A stretch of DNA of 64,000 bases, taken from CBINFS01 sp966250015 (GTDB lineage Bacteria > Bacteroidota > Rhodothermia > Rhodothermales > DASSAV01). Below, in pieces: positions 7,691 to 15,895 of this stretch. Position 1 is the first letter of the stretch, and every line of letters begins with the position of its first letter. Position numbers and translations under genes: made by a program. Location: NCBI GenBank assembly GCA_966250015.1, contig CBINFS010000009.1, positions 72,772 through 136,771 on the forward strand. The letters run 5' to 3'. Under the pieces are notes generated by a model. It saw only the letters and a list, made by a program, of their open reading frames with translations, had not been told where the DNA came from and made no database searches.

Positions 7691-9175
7691 ATGGCCAGCT
7701 CAAGTGCGATCTATAATGCCAACAGCCCTTACGAGACGCTGATTTCCAGCATGATCACGATCGAGCGGCAGCCTCAGCTCCGATTAAAGGACGAGCGTAA
7801 CGAGCAGAATCGCATGAACGGGGTGCTGAGCGATCTGCACAGTAAGCTCTCGGCCCTCCATACGCTCTTAAAGCGATTCAGTGATCCGCTGTCGAATCCG
7901 TTCGGGAGCCGCGGGGTAGCTACGAGTGCAACCGCATTCAGCGCAACCGCAGCCGAAACTGCCATGTTTGGCGCCCACACCCTCAAAGTCGAGCGGCTGG
8001 CAAGCGCAGACACCCGTATCTCACAGCAGTTTACGAGCAGCGGAAATTCACTGCGCGCCTTTTTTGATTCGAATGGTGCGCAGACGTTTACCATTCAAGT
8101 TGCAAGCCCGACAATTGACGACACAAGCCGCCGCGTTGATGTTACGGTAACGATTGATCCGACGGGTTCGACCGACGCTGAGATTCTGAAAGAGATTTCG
8201 GCCGCCATCAATGCGGCCATGAACGATGCTGCGGCGGATGGAACGATCAAAAAAGCAGAGGTAGCCGGTGCCTCGGTCGTCAACGAGACGGCCGACACGG
8301 CGAGGTTATCGTTAAGGAGCGGCCAGACCGGTTTTGCCAATCGACTCGAGTTTGGCGACTCGGCGGCCGGACTGCTCGCCTTACTTGGCGTCACGAACGA
8401 TGCCGTAGCCACAGGAACGGGAGGGGGACAAGTTGTCGCCGTTGGTACCTCTGAGACCGATTCGGAGCTCAACAGCAAGTTTGTGCTGGACGGTCTTACC
8501 CTTTACCGGAGCAAAAACGAAGTATCCGACGCAATCGACGGAGTCACCATCCAGCTTAAGCAGGTGATGACGGAACCTGCCAGCTTTACGGTCGAACCGA
8601 ACGCGGAGGCCTCGAAAAAGGAAATCAACGACTTTATCAAGTCGTATAACGAAATACTAGCCTTTATAAAGGGGAAAAGCTCAATCGACGCGGACGCGGG
8701 CGTCCGGGGGGACTTCGCCAATGAGAGCGCCTACACGGAGCTTCGATTCGGCATGAGGATGGACGTCGTCGGGCGAGTCTCCAGCCAGCCTGCGGAAGCC
8801 CCGACCTACATCACCGACCTGGGTATCGAAATCGCGTCGGATGGTAGCCTGAGCATAAAAGACGCGGAAAAACTGACTGCGGCACTTCAAAAAGACCCTG
8901 ACGCTGTTCGGAGTCTTTTTGCGGGCTCCGACGGAATTGCCAAGCGCCTCGAGACCAGGATCGAAAAGTACGTCGGAATAAACGGTTTCATTAAGAGCCG
9001 ACAGAAGGTCATCGACGAACGGATACGTCGGTACGACAAACGTATCGCCGACATGGACGACCAACTGGCACGCCGTGAGACCCAACTCCGCATGCAATTT
9101 GCCAAGCTCCAGGAGACCATCGCCCTCCTTCAGGGGCAGCAGCAGATGCTGTTTGGATACGTAATGGGTTATTGA
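7691..9175 (+). CDS. fliD: Flagellar filament cap protein FliD (HAP2)
   Basis: The cap at the filament tip that assembles flagellin. The 494-aa protein has the N-terminal FliD domain (start to about 120, with SPYETLISSMITIERQPQ), a variable middle with the LTLYRSKNEVSDAIDGVTI region, and the C-terminal domain (EINDFIKSYNEILAFIKGKS, SLSIKDAEKL, DPDAVRSLFAG). It ends in the long amphipathic helix needed for oligomerisation (residues about 430-490). The gene lies between fliS and the FliT-like gene, a standard arrangement. Confidence 0.95.
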   Translation: MASSSAIYNANSPYETLISSMITIERQPQLRLKDERNEQNRMNGVLSDLHSKLSALHTLLKRFSDPLSNPFGSRGVATSATAFSATAAETAMFGAHTLKVERLASADTRISQQFTSSGNSLRAFFDSNGAQTFTIQVASPTIDDTSRRVDVTVTIDPTGSTDAEILKEISAAINAAMNDAAADGTIKKAEVAGASVVNETADTARLSLRSGQTGFANRLEFGDSAAGLLALLGVTNDAVATGTGGGQVVAVGTSETDSELNSKFVLDGLTLYRSKNEVSDAIDGVTIQLKQVMTEPASFTVEPNAEASKKEINDFIKSYNEILAFIKGKSSIDADAGVRGDFANESAYTELRFGMRMDVVGRVSSQPAEAPTYITDLGIEIASDGSLSIKDAEKLTAALQKDPDAVRSLFAGSDGIAKRLETRIEKYVGINGFIKSRQKVIDERIRRYDKRIADMDDQLARRETQLRMQFAKLQETIALLQGQQQMLFGYVMGY

Positions 9176-9189
9176 AAAAGGTTCACATT

Positions 9190-9534
9190 ATGACTGCGAT
9201 TTCGCTCCTGGAAGACGTATATAATAATGGCGAGGCGCTCTGCGAAGCGCTCCGGGAAGAGGACTACGAACGCTTCTCGGAGCTGGCCCGGGCTCGAGGG
9301 ACGCTCATCGAGCAGCTCGGTAAGGCGGATAGATCGAAGAAGGACACCCCCGAGTGGAAGCAGTGGAGTGACCGCCTGGTCGAGCAGGACGAAGTGATGC
9401 AACAACTGGTCAAGGAACGAGAGCAAGCGCTCGCCGAAAAGCTGAACGTGATGGGTCGGTATCAAGGGGCAAGGCAGTCCTACGCGGGCGAAGCCATACG
9501 GCCTTCCATCCTCAATCCCGACGTGCGTGGATAG
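9190..9534 (+). CDS. fliT: FliT-like flagellar export chaperone
   Basis: A 114-aa, almost wholly helical, charged protein directly after fliD. Position, size and coiled-coil helices match FliT-type chaperones, which bind FliD and sometimes regulators. Sequence similarity alone is weak, as is usual for this family. I chose ATG 9190, which has AAAAGG at about 9176-9181 in front. A TTG at 9172 overlapping the fliD stop would give six more residues. An FlgN-type chaperone is the main alternative. Confidence 0.65.
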   Translation: MTAISLLEDVYNNGEALCEALREEDYERFSELARARGTLIEQLGKADRSKKDTPEWKQWSDRLVEQDEVMQQLVKEREQALAEKLNVMGRYQGARQSYAGEAIRPSILNPDVRG

Positions 9535-9564
9535 ACTACTGAACTCTATTACGGACCGTGCATT

Positions 9565-9591
9565 TAAGATTTTGATCTGACGTCCGATACC
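9565..9591 (+). promoter_or_regulatory. Sigma28-type promoter of flgM
   Basis: TAAG at 9565-9568, 15 bases, then CCGATACC at 9584-9591, about 55 bases before the flgM ATG. Having flgM under FliA would give the usual negative feedback. Confidence 0.82.
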
Positions 9592-9644
9592 CGTTGTAGA
9601 AGGGAATACGAAATACAAGATTTTTCGGCAAAACACTGACTGTC

Positions 9645-10007
9645 ATGAACATTCGTGACCTCTACACTGCCAGCACCAACCGCGCCGAACAGATCCGTAG
9701 TGGATCGATGGGCGGCGCGATGAGGCCGGAATCAGCCGGTTCCGAGCAAACGAAGGCGATACAACCCGTCGCTCCGGTTCGGGATCGGGTCGAGATTTCC
9801 GATGCTGCCCGTGCGGCCGCCGCGGAACACGAAAAGTCGCAGCAGTTGGAGTTTGCGAAAAAGGCCCTGCATAGTTTACCGCCCTTGAGCGCTGAACGTG
9901 CAGCCGACATTCAAAAGCGCATCGAGGAAGGCTATTACAGCCAGCCGGACGTCGTCAAAAAGGTAGCCGAAAAAGTAGTCCCTGACCTGACCGGAAAACT
10001 TGAATAG
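9645..10007 (+). CDS. flgM: Anti-sigma28 factor FlgM
   Basis: FlgM binds FliA in the cytoplasm until it is exported through the finished hook. The 120-aa protein has a disordered N-terminal half and the typical C-terminal part: RVEISDAARAAA, then LHSLPPLSAERAADIQKRIEEG and a last helix ending near VVPDLTGKLE. The length is somewhat above the family's usual 90-100 residues, owing to a longer N-terminal tail. It has its own FliA-type promoter and is followed by a strong terminator. Confidence 0.88.
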   Translation: MNIRDLYTASTNRAEQIRSGSMGGAMRPESAGSEQTKAIQPVAPVRDRVEISDAARAAAAEHEKSQQLEFAKKALHSLPPLSAERAADIQKRIEEGYYSQPDVVKKVAEKVVPDLTGKLE

Positions 10008-10032
10008 AAAATAACTTGCCCCCTGTAGTACG

Positions 10033-10062
10033 ACCCTCGTCCCTGTAGGACGAGGGTTTTTT
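10033..10062 (+). terminator. Intrinsic terminator after flgM
   Basis: The perfect 10-bp stem ACCCTCGTCC (10033-10042) / GGACGAGGGT (10048-10057) is followed by TTTTTT. It sits between the convergent flgM and response-regulator genes. Confidence 0.92.
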
Positions 10063-10070
10063 ATTGGCAT

Positions 10071-11462
10071 TCACTGCAGCAGACCTTCTTCGCGGTAGCG
10101 GCGGAGCTTGTTGCGGATGGTTCGGGCGCTGATCCCGAGGCGTTCGGCGGCAAGCTGCTGGTTGTTGTCGGTTTCGTCGAGCGCCTGCATGATCATGTAC
10201 CGCTCCATGTCGTCGATCGTCTGAAGCCTTGAAACGTCCAACGACTTTCCGGACGGGTCAGACGACGGCTTCGCGTCGGAGAAGAAATTGTTGAACACGT
10301 CGTCCGGCTCGATGACCGTGCGTTCGGCAGAAAGCAGTACGCCGCGCTGGACCATGTTCTCGAGCTGCCGGACGTTGCCGACCCAGTTGTAGGTCTGGAA
10401 CTGCTTCAAAAGGTCCGGCGAGATCCGTTTGGCCGGAAGGGCATATAGCTCACAGTACTTTTTGACGAAGTGTTCAGCCAGTATCGGAACGTCCGATATG
10501 CGCTCCCGGAGCGGCGGAACGGTCAGCGGGAAGACCGAGAGCCGGTGGTAGAGGTCTTCGCGGAACTGGCCGCTTGCGATGGCCTGGCTCAGGTCGCGGT
10601 TGCTCGTGGCGATGACGCGGACGTCAACCTTCTGCGTTTCAGCGGCGCCCACCTTCTGGAACTCCTGTTCCTGCAATACCCGCAACAGCTTGGCCTGAAC
10701 GGGAAGGTCGATCTCGGTGATCTCGTCGAGGAGCAGCGTCCCTCCGTCCGCCCTTTCGAATGCACCCGTCATGTCCTCGATGGCGCCAGTAAAAGCACCT
10801 TTCCGGTGTCCGAAGAGGTGGCTTTCGACGAGCTCACGTGGAAGATTTGCGCAGTTGAGCGTTACGTAGGGACCGTCCGCACGCTTGCTGCACTGGTGGA
10901 TGAGCCTAGCGAGGATCTCCTTACCGGTACCGCTCTCTCCCTGGATGAATACGGGCGCTTTGTTGTTGGCAACGAGAGGTAAAAGCTCTTTCAGCCGTTC
11001 GATCGACGGGTGATTCCCGATGTATTCAATCGGCGAATGCGAAGTGCGGGAGCGAGGTTTGCGTGTTTTCGGTTCAGCTGCCGGTTCGGGAGCCGTTTTG
11101 ACCAGAGAGGCCTGGATACGCTCGACGAGTTCGGTCGTCGAAAACGGTTTGGGAATGTAATCGATCGCCCCGTTCTGCATGGTACGGACGGCATGCTGAA
11201 CGTTGGCGTGAGCCGTGATCATGATGACGCGGGTACGGGGGTATTCCTGGCGGATGTGCGCCAGCAATTCGAGCCCATCCATGTCCGGCATCATAAAGTC
11301 GGTAACGACGAGGTCGTATTCCTGCTTCTTCAGTTCCTCCACTGCCTGTACGGCGTTGAGGCAACACTTCACATTCATTCCGTGGCGTGTAAGCAGACGC
11401 TCAAAAAGCCCGTGTAGCAGTTGCTCGTCGTCGACAAACAGAATATTAGGCCGCTGATCCAT
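10071..11462 (-). CDS. Sigma54-dependent response regulator, NtrC family (FlrC/FleR-like)
   Basis: A 463-aa transcription activator. The receiver domain (1-120) has Asp11/Asp12 and phospho-acceptor Asp55 in VVTDFMMPDMDG. The AAA+ domain (about 150-390) has Walker A GESGTGKE, the sigma54-contacting GAFTGA loop and TLLLDEI. A Fis-type helix-turn-helix (about 425-463, QLAAERLGISARTIRNKLR) binds DNA. Its neighbour on the same strand is a soluble kinase, and sigma54-like promoters stand before flgB, fliJ, motA and fliO. I therefore infer that it activates the middle class of flagellar genes, as FlrC and FleR do. The family is certain; the regulon is inference. Confidence 0.93.
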   Translation of the reverse strand: MDQRPNILFVDDEQLLHGLFERLLTRHGMNVKCCLNAVQAVEELKKQEYDLVVTDFMMPDMDGLELLAHIRQEYPRTRVIMITAHANVQHAVRTMQNGAIDYIPKPFSTTELVERIQASLVKTAPEPAAEPKTRKPRSRTSHSPIEYIGNHPSIERLKELLPLVANNKAPVFIQGESGTGKEILARLIHQCSKRADGPYVTLNCANLPRELVESHLFGHRKGAFTGAIEDMTGAFERADGGTLLLDEITEIDLPVQAKLLRVLQEQEFQKVGAAETQKVDVRVIATSNRDLSQAIASGQFREDLYHRLSVFPLTVPPLRERISDVPILAEHFVKKYCELYALPAKRISPDLLKQFQTYNWVGNVRQLENMVQRGVLLSAERTVIEPDDVFNNFFSDAKPSSDPSGKSLDVSRLQTIDDMERYMIMQALDETDNNQQLAAERLGISARTIRNKLRRYREEGLLQ

Positions 11463-11546
11463 ATAACACCTATTGTACGATGACCCCGAGGCAGTATGAG
11501 CGCTCCAGCACCGCGGTAATAATCATTGTTAAAATACCTTCCTGCA

Positions 11547-12269
11547 TCAACCAAAATCCGACGAGGTCCGCTGCCAGGGTAGCTCGATGGTGAAACAGGT
11601 TCCGGAAATTTCGTCATTAGACGAAAGATACAGCTTTCCACCATGTGCGTGCACGATACGAAGGGCAATTGGAAGCCCAATCCCAAGGTTCTGTGCCTTC
11701 GTCGTAAAAAAGGGCAGAAATACCTGAGATTCCGGATTTTCGAGCGAAATGACGCCGGAATTTCTCACGTCAAAGCGAACCGTTCCCGAATATTCATCAA
11801 TTTTTACCCCGAAACGCACGCTGTTCCCATTGGATGAGGCGTCGAGTGCGTTCTGGACGAGCACGAGGAGCGCCTGCCGTAGGAGGCGAGGATCGGCAAG
11901 TACTGTGCAGTCCTCGTTTACTTCGAGATCGAGTAGAACCCGCTCTCGATCGCAATCGTCGAGCGCCGCATCCAGATCATCGAGGACGTCCGACAGTCTG
12001 AGCGGTATCGGCACCGGAACCTGCGGATTGCAAAAGAGCTGGAGGTCTGCAAGGACGCGCTCCATCCGTGCAGTTCCCTCGATGATGCGGAGCGTCAACT
12101 CGCGCTGCTCCTTCGTAGCAAGGGTGTCGGTGAGTAGGTCGGCAAATCCTTCTATACCGGCTACCAAACTCCGGAGGCGATGCGAGAGGATATGTGCAAG
12201 CTCCATCAGAATGCGGTCCAGCTCCGGATTCGGTTTTGGTATCGCTTCTGAGACTGAAGGCGTCAACAT
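11547..12269 (-). CDS. Soluble sensor histidine kinase (FlrB/FleS-like)
   Basis: A 240-aa cytoplasmic kinase with no membrane segment and no room for a PAS domain. The dimerisation helix has His30 in LSHRLRSLVAGIEGF. The HATPase domain follows, with an N box (QALLVLVQNALDAS), an F box (FLPFFTTK) and the G2 box GIGLPIALRIVHAHGG. It lies 84 bases upstream of the sigma54 regulator gene on the same strand and is its likely phosphodonor. The short N-terminus suggests the signal comes from a partner protein, perhaps a basal-body intermediate, as proposed for FlrB-type kinases. Confidence 0.88.
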   Translation of the reverse strand: MLTPSVSEAIPKPNPELDRILMELAHILSHRLRSLVAGIEGFADLLTDTLATKEQRELTLRIIEGTARMERVLADLQLFCNPQVPVPIPLRLSDVLDDLDAALDDCDRERVLLDLEVNEDCTVLADPRLLRQALLVLVQNALDASSNGNSVRFGVKIDEYSGTVRFDVRNSGVISLENPESQVFLPFFTTKAQNLGIGLPIALRIVHAHGGKLYLSSNDEISGTCFTIELPWQRTSSDFG

Positions 12270-12326
12270 TCGGGATGCTACTCAAAAACAGATTGATAGA
12301 AATACAACTAGCCGCTGCCAGTCCAA

Positions 12327-12378
12327 CAAAGGATATGCCACACCGGTGAACCGGGCTGACGGGTAGCAATAGCCTTTA
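12327..12378. other. Possible structured leader between the kinase gene and flgB
   Basis: The 387-base divergent spacer 12270-12656 has no convincing gene. Within it, AAAGG (12328-12332) can pair with CCTTT (12373-12377) around an inner CCGG-TGAA-CCGG hairpin (12343-12354). On the - strand this lies just upstream of the kinase start, so it could be a leader structure. I could not match it to a known riboswitch. Confidence 0.2.
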
Positions 12379-12595
12379 TTTGGGAAAGAACGTACGCTTC
12401 GCGCTGGCCCGGGTGATACATTTCTACCCTTCCGCCCATCATTAAAATAGGGTCTCGGAACGAGCCTCTCCTGATTATTTCCGGCAATTCTTTCCCGAAG
12501 CCGGAATGAATGCTCTGGCCAGAGCGGGCGCAAAGCGGCACATAACAGGGTCGCAACGTCGGAATGGACGTCATACGTGCCGTAATGCAGCATAG

Positions 12596-12610
12596 TGGCA
12601 CGGAGGTTGA
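12596..12610 (+). promoter_or_regulatory. Sigma54-type promoter of the flgB operon
   Basis: TGGCACGGAGGTTGA: TGGCACG, four bases, then TTGA, against the known consensus TGGCACG-N4-TTGC. Only the final C of the -12 element differs. It is about 47 bases before the flgB ATG. Confidence 0.72.
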
Positions 12611-12656
12611 GAATGGGGTGCCTGAGTGAGAATCGACCTCCAATTGGACTCCTGTT

Positions 12657-12995
12657 ATGGAAACACCCAAGATCGACCTGCTGCGGAGGGCCATGACCGC
12701 CTACACCTGGCGGATGCAGGCACATACGAGCAACATCGCCAACCTCGATACGCCCAACTACCAGCGTGTGTCGGTTTCGTTCGAAGACGAGCTTCAAGAC
12801 GCGATGCGTGGAACGCCCAGTATGCGTGAAACGGAAGGCGTAATGCCGCAGATGAAGGTCGAAGAGGGTCCGGCCATCCTCGAAGACGAGTTGATGGAGC
12901 TGGCTGACACCCAGATGCGGACACAGCTCGTGACCAGAGCCCTACGAGGACACTTCGATGCCCTCCGAACCGGGATCACCGGCCGAACGGGATGA
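12657..12995 (+). CDS. flgB: Flagellar proximal rod protein FlgB
   Basis: A component of the proximal rod, 112 aa. It has the N-terminal rod motif MQAHTSNIANLDTPNYQR (residues about 21-38) and the C-terminal helix shared by axial proteins. It is the first gene of the flgB-flgC-x-fliE-fliF-fliG-fliH-fliI series and stands behind a sigma54-type promoter. The start ATG follows the promoter with a short leader. Confidence 0.95.
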   Translation: METPKIDLLRRAMTAYTWRMQAHTSNIANLDTPNYQRVSVSFEDELQDAMRGTPSMRETEGVMPQMKVEEGPAILEDELMELADTQMRTQLVTRALRGHFDALRTGITGRTG

Positions 12996-13041
12996 CGGCA
13001 GCGGTAAACGATTTGAACAACCTCAACCGAACGAGTGACTC

Positions 13042-13542
13042 ATGCTGATCACGAACCGATTTTTTTCCGTTTTCCGGACGGCAGCTCGGGGCATGGAGGC
13101 CCAGCGCATCGCCATGGGCACGGCCTCTGAAAACATTGCCAACGCCACGACGTCGCGCACGGCAGACGGCACCGCATACGCCATCAAACGCGCCGTTCAC
13201 CAGGTGGAGAACGAGGATTACACACGATTCAGCAGCGTCCTCAGCCGGAAGCAAAGCGAGCTGATGCAGACCGATCCGCGCCACCTGTCCGGTCCGTCTC
13301 TCCAGCGACGGCTACCCGAATCGGAGCTTGGCCCGGTCACCGAGGTCCAGGAGGAAGAGCGACTCCGTGCGGAGTACGACCCTTCCCATCCTCACGCCGA
13401 CGCCCAGGGGTACGTCTACTACCCCGACGTGAACGTCGTTGAGGAGATGACGCGGATGATCTCCGCAAACCGAATCTACGAGGCCAACCTGACGGCCGTA
13501 CAGGCTGCCAAGGAGGTAATCAAACGCACGCTCGAGATCTGA
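13042..13542 (+). CDS. flgC: Flagellar basal-body rod protein FlgC
   Basis: A proximal rod component, 166 aa. The N-terminal motif (GMEAQRIAMGTASENIANATT) and the C-terminal axial helix (YPDVNVVEEMTRMISANRIYEANLTAVQAAKEVIKRTLEI) are complete. The spacing of 46 bases from flgB indicates a shared transcript. Confidence 0.95.
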   Translation: MLITNRFFSVFRTAARGMEAQRIAMGTASENIANATTSRTADGTAYAIKRAVHQVENEDYTRFSSVLSRKQSELMQTDPRHLSGPSLQRRLPESELGPVTEVQEEERLRAEYDPSHPHADAQGYVYYPDVNVVEEMTRMISANRIYEANLTAVQAAKEVIKRTLEI

Positions 13543-13575
13543 TCCATTTGAAGTAACCGATTTACAACCTGATCC

Positions 13576-13866
13576 ATGAGTAACCCGATCCACGGATATC
13601 GCCAGATGCCGGTAGACGCGTTCGCCGGCATTCGACAGACAACCGGTTTGCAACCCAAAAGCCCGATCGCCGAGACGTCCGAAACCAGGTCGGCCGGCGC
13701 GGTCCGCCGCCCTGTCACCACCGGGCTCACTCCGGCCGAACAACAAATGATCGACCGATACTTTCCCGAGTCTCCCGTGATGGCGATGCGCCTCTACGGC
13801 CCGGGTCGCCAGGCACAGACCGTAAGACCGACGGGCGTCGGCTCGATGCTCGACCTTCGCGGGTGA
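13576..13866 (+). CDS. Unknown 96-aa protein in the rod operon
   Basis: This frame lies 33 bases after flgC and just ahead of fliE, and codon usage looks like the neighbours. Residues 1-45 are rich in Pro, Ser and Thr and are probably disordered. Residues 50-70 form a conserved-looking helix (GLTPAEQQMIDRYFPES), and the end is basic with Gly residues (VGSMLDLRG). There is no signal peptide or membrane segment. I do not recognise a family. Position suggests a cytoplasmic or exported rod or MS-ring assembly factor, which is inference only. Confidence 0.7.
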   Translation: MSNPIHGYRQMPVDAFAGIRQTTGLQPKSPIAETSETRSAGAVRRPVTTGLTPAEQQMIDRYFPESPVMAMRLYGPGRQAQTVRPTGVGSMLDLRG

Positions 13867-13901
13867 CCCCCTCCCGTCTCCCCCTTTCATCGCAAAAACC
13901 T

Positions 13902-14231
13902 ATGACGATCAGCCAGCTCCAGCGCCTTCAGAGCGCATACATCGAAGGAACCGATCGGCACCGTGACCTTCCGAACCCTCGAGGCGCGGGTGCGGCTCAA
14001 GGCTCGGATCCAACCGGATTTGGCGAAACGCTCCGACAGGCAATCGACCAGGTCGACAGCCTCCAAAAAGAGGCGGACGACCAGATCACCCGGTTTGTAT
14101 CCGGCGAGCAGGAGAACGTCCATGAGGTCATGATTGCCATGAACCAGGCGAGCCTCTCCTTTCAGCTGATGACGGAGGTCCGCAACAAGATGATCGAAAC
14201 CTATCAGGAGCTCATCCGCATGCAAGTCTGA
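13902..14231 (+). CDS. fliE: Flagellar hook-basal body complex protein FliE
   Basis: FliE joins the MS ring and export gate to the rod. The C-terminal two thirds are typical: GFGETLRQAIDQVDSLQKEA, the loop before HEVMIAMNQASLSFQLMTEV, and the end RNKMIETYQELIRMQV. I use ATG 13902, giving 109 aa, the usual size. A GTG at 13863 overlapping the preceding stop would add 13 residues without family support. The Shine-Dalgarno is poor at both. Confidence 0.92.
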   Translation: MTISQLQRLQSAYIEGTDRHRDLPNPRGAGAAQGSDPTGFGETLRQAIDQVDSLQKEADDQITRFVSGEQENVHEVMIAMNQASLSFQLMTEVRNKMIETYQELIRMQV

Positions 14232-14269
14232 TCCGGGCTCCCAAATCCGGGTGATTATTACCGATCGTC

Positions 14270-15895
14270 ATGAACGCATTTTTTTCGAACATCAAACTTT
14301 TCCTGAGCCGGCTAACCATTGGCCAGCAGGTGGCTCTCGGCGCGGTTATTCTGGGCGGCATCTCGATTCTCATTGCAATCGCCTACTGGGCCGGCCGGCC
14401 GGACTATGCGCTTCTCTTTGGCAAGCTTGACTCGTCGGATGCAAACAACGTGGTCGAGGCGCTTCGCAGCCAGGGGGTGAAATACGAGCTGCGCGACAAC
14501 GGCACTTCTATTTTCGTCCCCCGGGATCAGGTTTACGAGCTTCGTCTCCAGTTTGCCGGCGAAGGGCTCGTTTCGGACGGCGCCCTCGGCTACGAGCTCT
14601 TCGACAACGGCACGATGGGCATGACCGACTTCATGCAGCGGCTAAACCTGAAGCGCGCCCTCGAAGGAGAGCTTGCCCGCACGATTTCGAGCATACGACA
14701 AGTCGAGTCGAGCCGAGTGCACCTCGTCCTTCCCGAGCGCTCACCTTTCCGGGAGATGCAGACACAACCAAGCGCTTCGGTCGTATTGCAGCTCCGAAAC
14801 AATGCTTCACTAACCCCCGAGCAGATCAATGGCATAACGGAGCTGGTCTCCGGCGCCGTCGAAGGGCTGCCACCTTCCGGCGTGACGATTCTCGACTCGA
14901 GAGGCAACTTGCTGTCCAATCCCGATGCCGGTAACCCGGACGCAGCGATCAGCTCGAGCCAGCTCAAGCTGCAACGATCCGTCGAGGAACACCTGACCAA
15001 GAACGGCCAGACGATGCTCGACCAGGTACTCGGCGCTGGCAACTCGATCGTTCGCGTCGCGGCCACGCTCGATTTCAGCCGTATCGTAGCCGAGAAGGAA
15101 ATCATCGATCCCGAGAGCGCAACGGTGATCAGCGAAGAGAAGCTCGAGGAACAGGACGCGGGTGGCACTGGCAACGCAAATTCGTCCGTCAGGAACTACG
15201 TACTCAGCCGAACCAACGAACGCTCTGAAAAAGGGGTCGGCGAAATTTCCTATCTCACGGTGTCGGTCATTCTCAACAACAAGAAGCCGGCGCCAGCAGA
15301 AGACGGAACGGAGCCGGCCGAACCCGAGCCGTACACGGCGGAAGAGCTTGCCAATATCGAGGCGATCGTAAAAAACGCCGTTGGATTCAATCCTGACCGG
15401 GGAGACCGTTTTGCAATCCATCAAACCCGGTTCGACACGAGCATCGACGATCAGATTGCAGAAGAATTGCGGCAAGAGCGCAGAAACGAGCAGCTTCAGC
15501 TTTACCTGCGCTATGGCCTGATGATCCTTGCCCTGGGGCTGGCGGTGTGGCTTATTCGTTCGGCAACCCGCCGCGCCGGAGCCCTTGCCCGATCGTCTTC
15601 GCCAATCTTGCTCGACGAACCGCTCCTGGCACGGAGCATCGATGCAAAGCGAGGCGGAAGCCAAATCACGGACGGTGAATCGCGACGGATGGCGATCGAG
15701 GCAAGCCCCGAAGAAGAATTGGTGCTCGTCGACGACGTCTACACCAGCAAGCTTTCCCCGGAGGCCCGTAAACGCCTAAAGGCTAAGCACCTGATGTACG
15801 AAGAAATCAAGCAGCAAGTATCGTCGAGGCCCGAAGAAACGGCCGAGCTGGTCCGGTCGTGGCTGGCCGCCGACGTAAAACCTGTACGCTCATGA
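14270..15895 (+). CDS. fliF: Flagellar MS-ring protein FliF
   Basis: The inner-membrane ring that scaffolds the export gate and C ring. The 541-aa protein has a first membrane helix at about 20-42, the ring-building domains (YALLFGKLDSSDANNVVEAL; RALEGELARTISSIRQVESSRVHLVLPER), a periplasmic beta-collar region, a second membrane helix at about 410-430, and a C-terminal tail for FliG binding. It is co-transcribed with fliE, and its stop overlaps the fliG start (ATGA). Confidence 0.97.
   Translation: MNAFFSNIKLFLSRLTIGQQVALGAVILGGISILIAIAYWAGRPDYALLFGKLDSSDANNVVEALRSQGVKYELRDNGTSIFVPRDQVYELRLQFAGEGLVSDGALGYELFDNGTMGMTDFMQRLNLKRALEGELARTISSIRQVESSRVHLVLPERSPFREMQTQPSASVVLQLRNNASLTPEQINGITELVSGAVEGLPPSGVTILDSRGNLLSNPDAGNPDAAISSSQLKLQRSVEEHLTKNGQTMLDQVLGAGNSIVRVAATLDFSRIVAEKEIIDPESATVISEEKLEEQDAGGTGNANSSVRNYVLSRTNERSEKGVGEISYLTVSVILNNKKPAPAEDGTEPAEPEPYTAEELANIEAIVKNAVGFNPDRGDRFAIHQTRFDTSIDDQIAEELRQERRNEQLQLYLRYGLMILALGLAVWLIRSATRRAGALARSSSPILLDEPLLARSIDAKRGGSQITDGESRRMAIEASPEEELVLVDDVYTSKLSPEARKRLKAKHLMYEEIKQQVSSRPEETAELVRSWLAADVKPVRS

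Noticed and set aside
12327..12378. A cyclic-di-GMP-I riboswitch in front of the kinase gene
   Set aside because: A stretch on the - strand recalls the AGCC-GGTT-ACC end of that aptamer, but the GGGCAAACC and ACGCAAAGC parts are missing.
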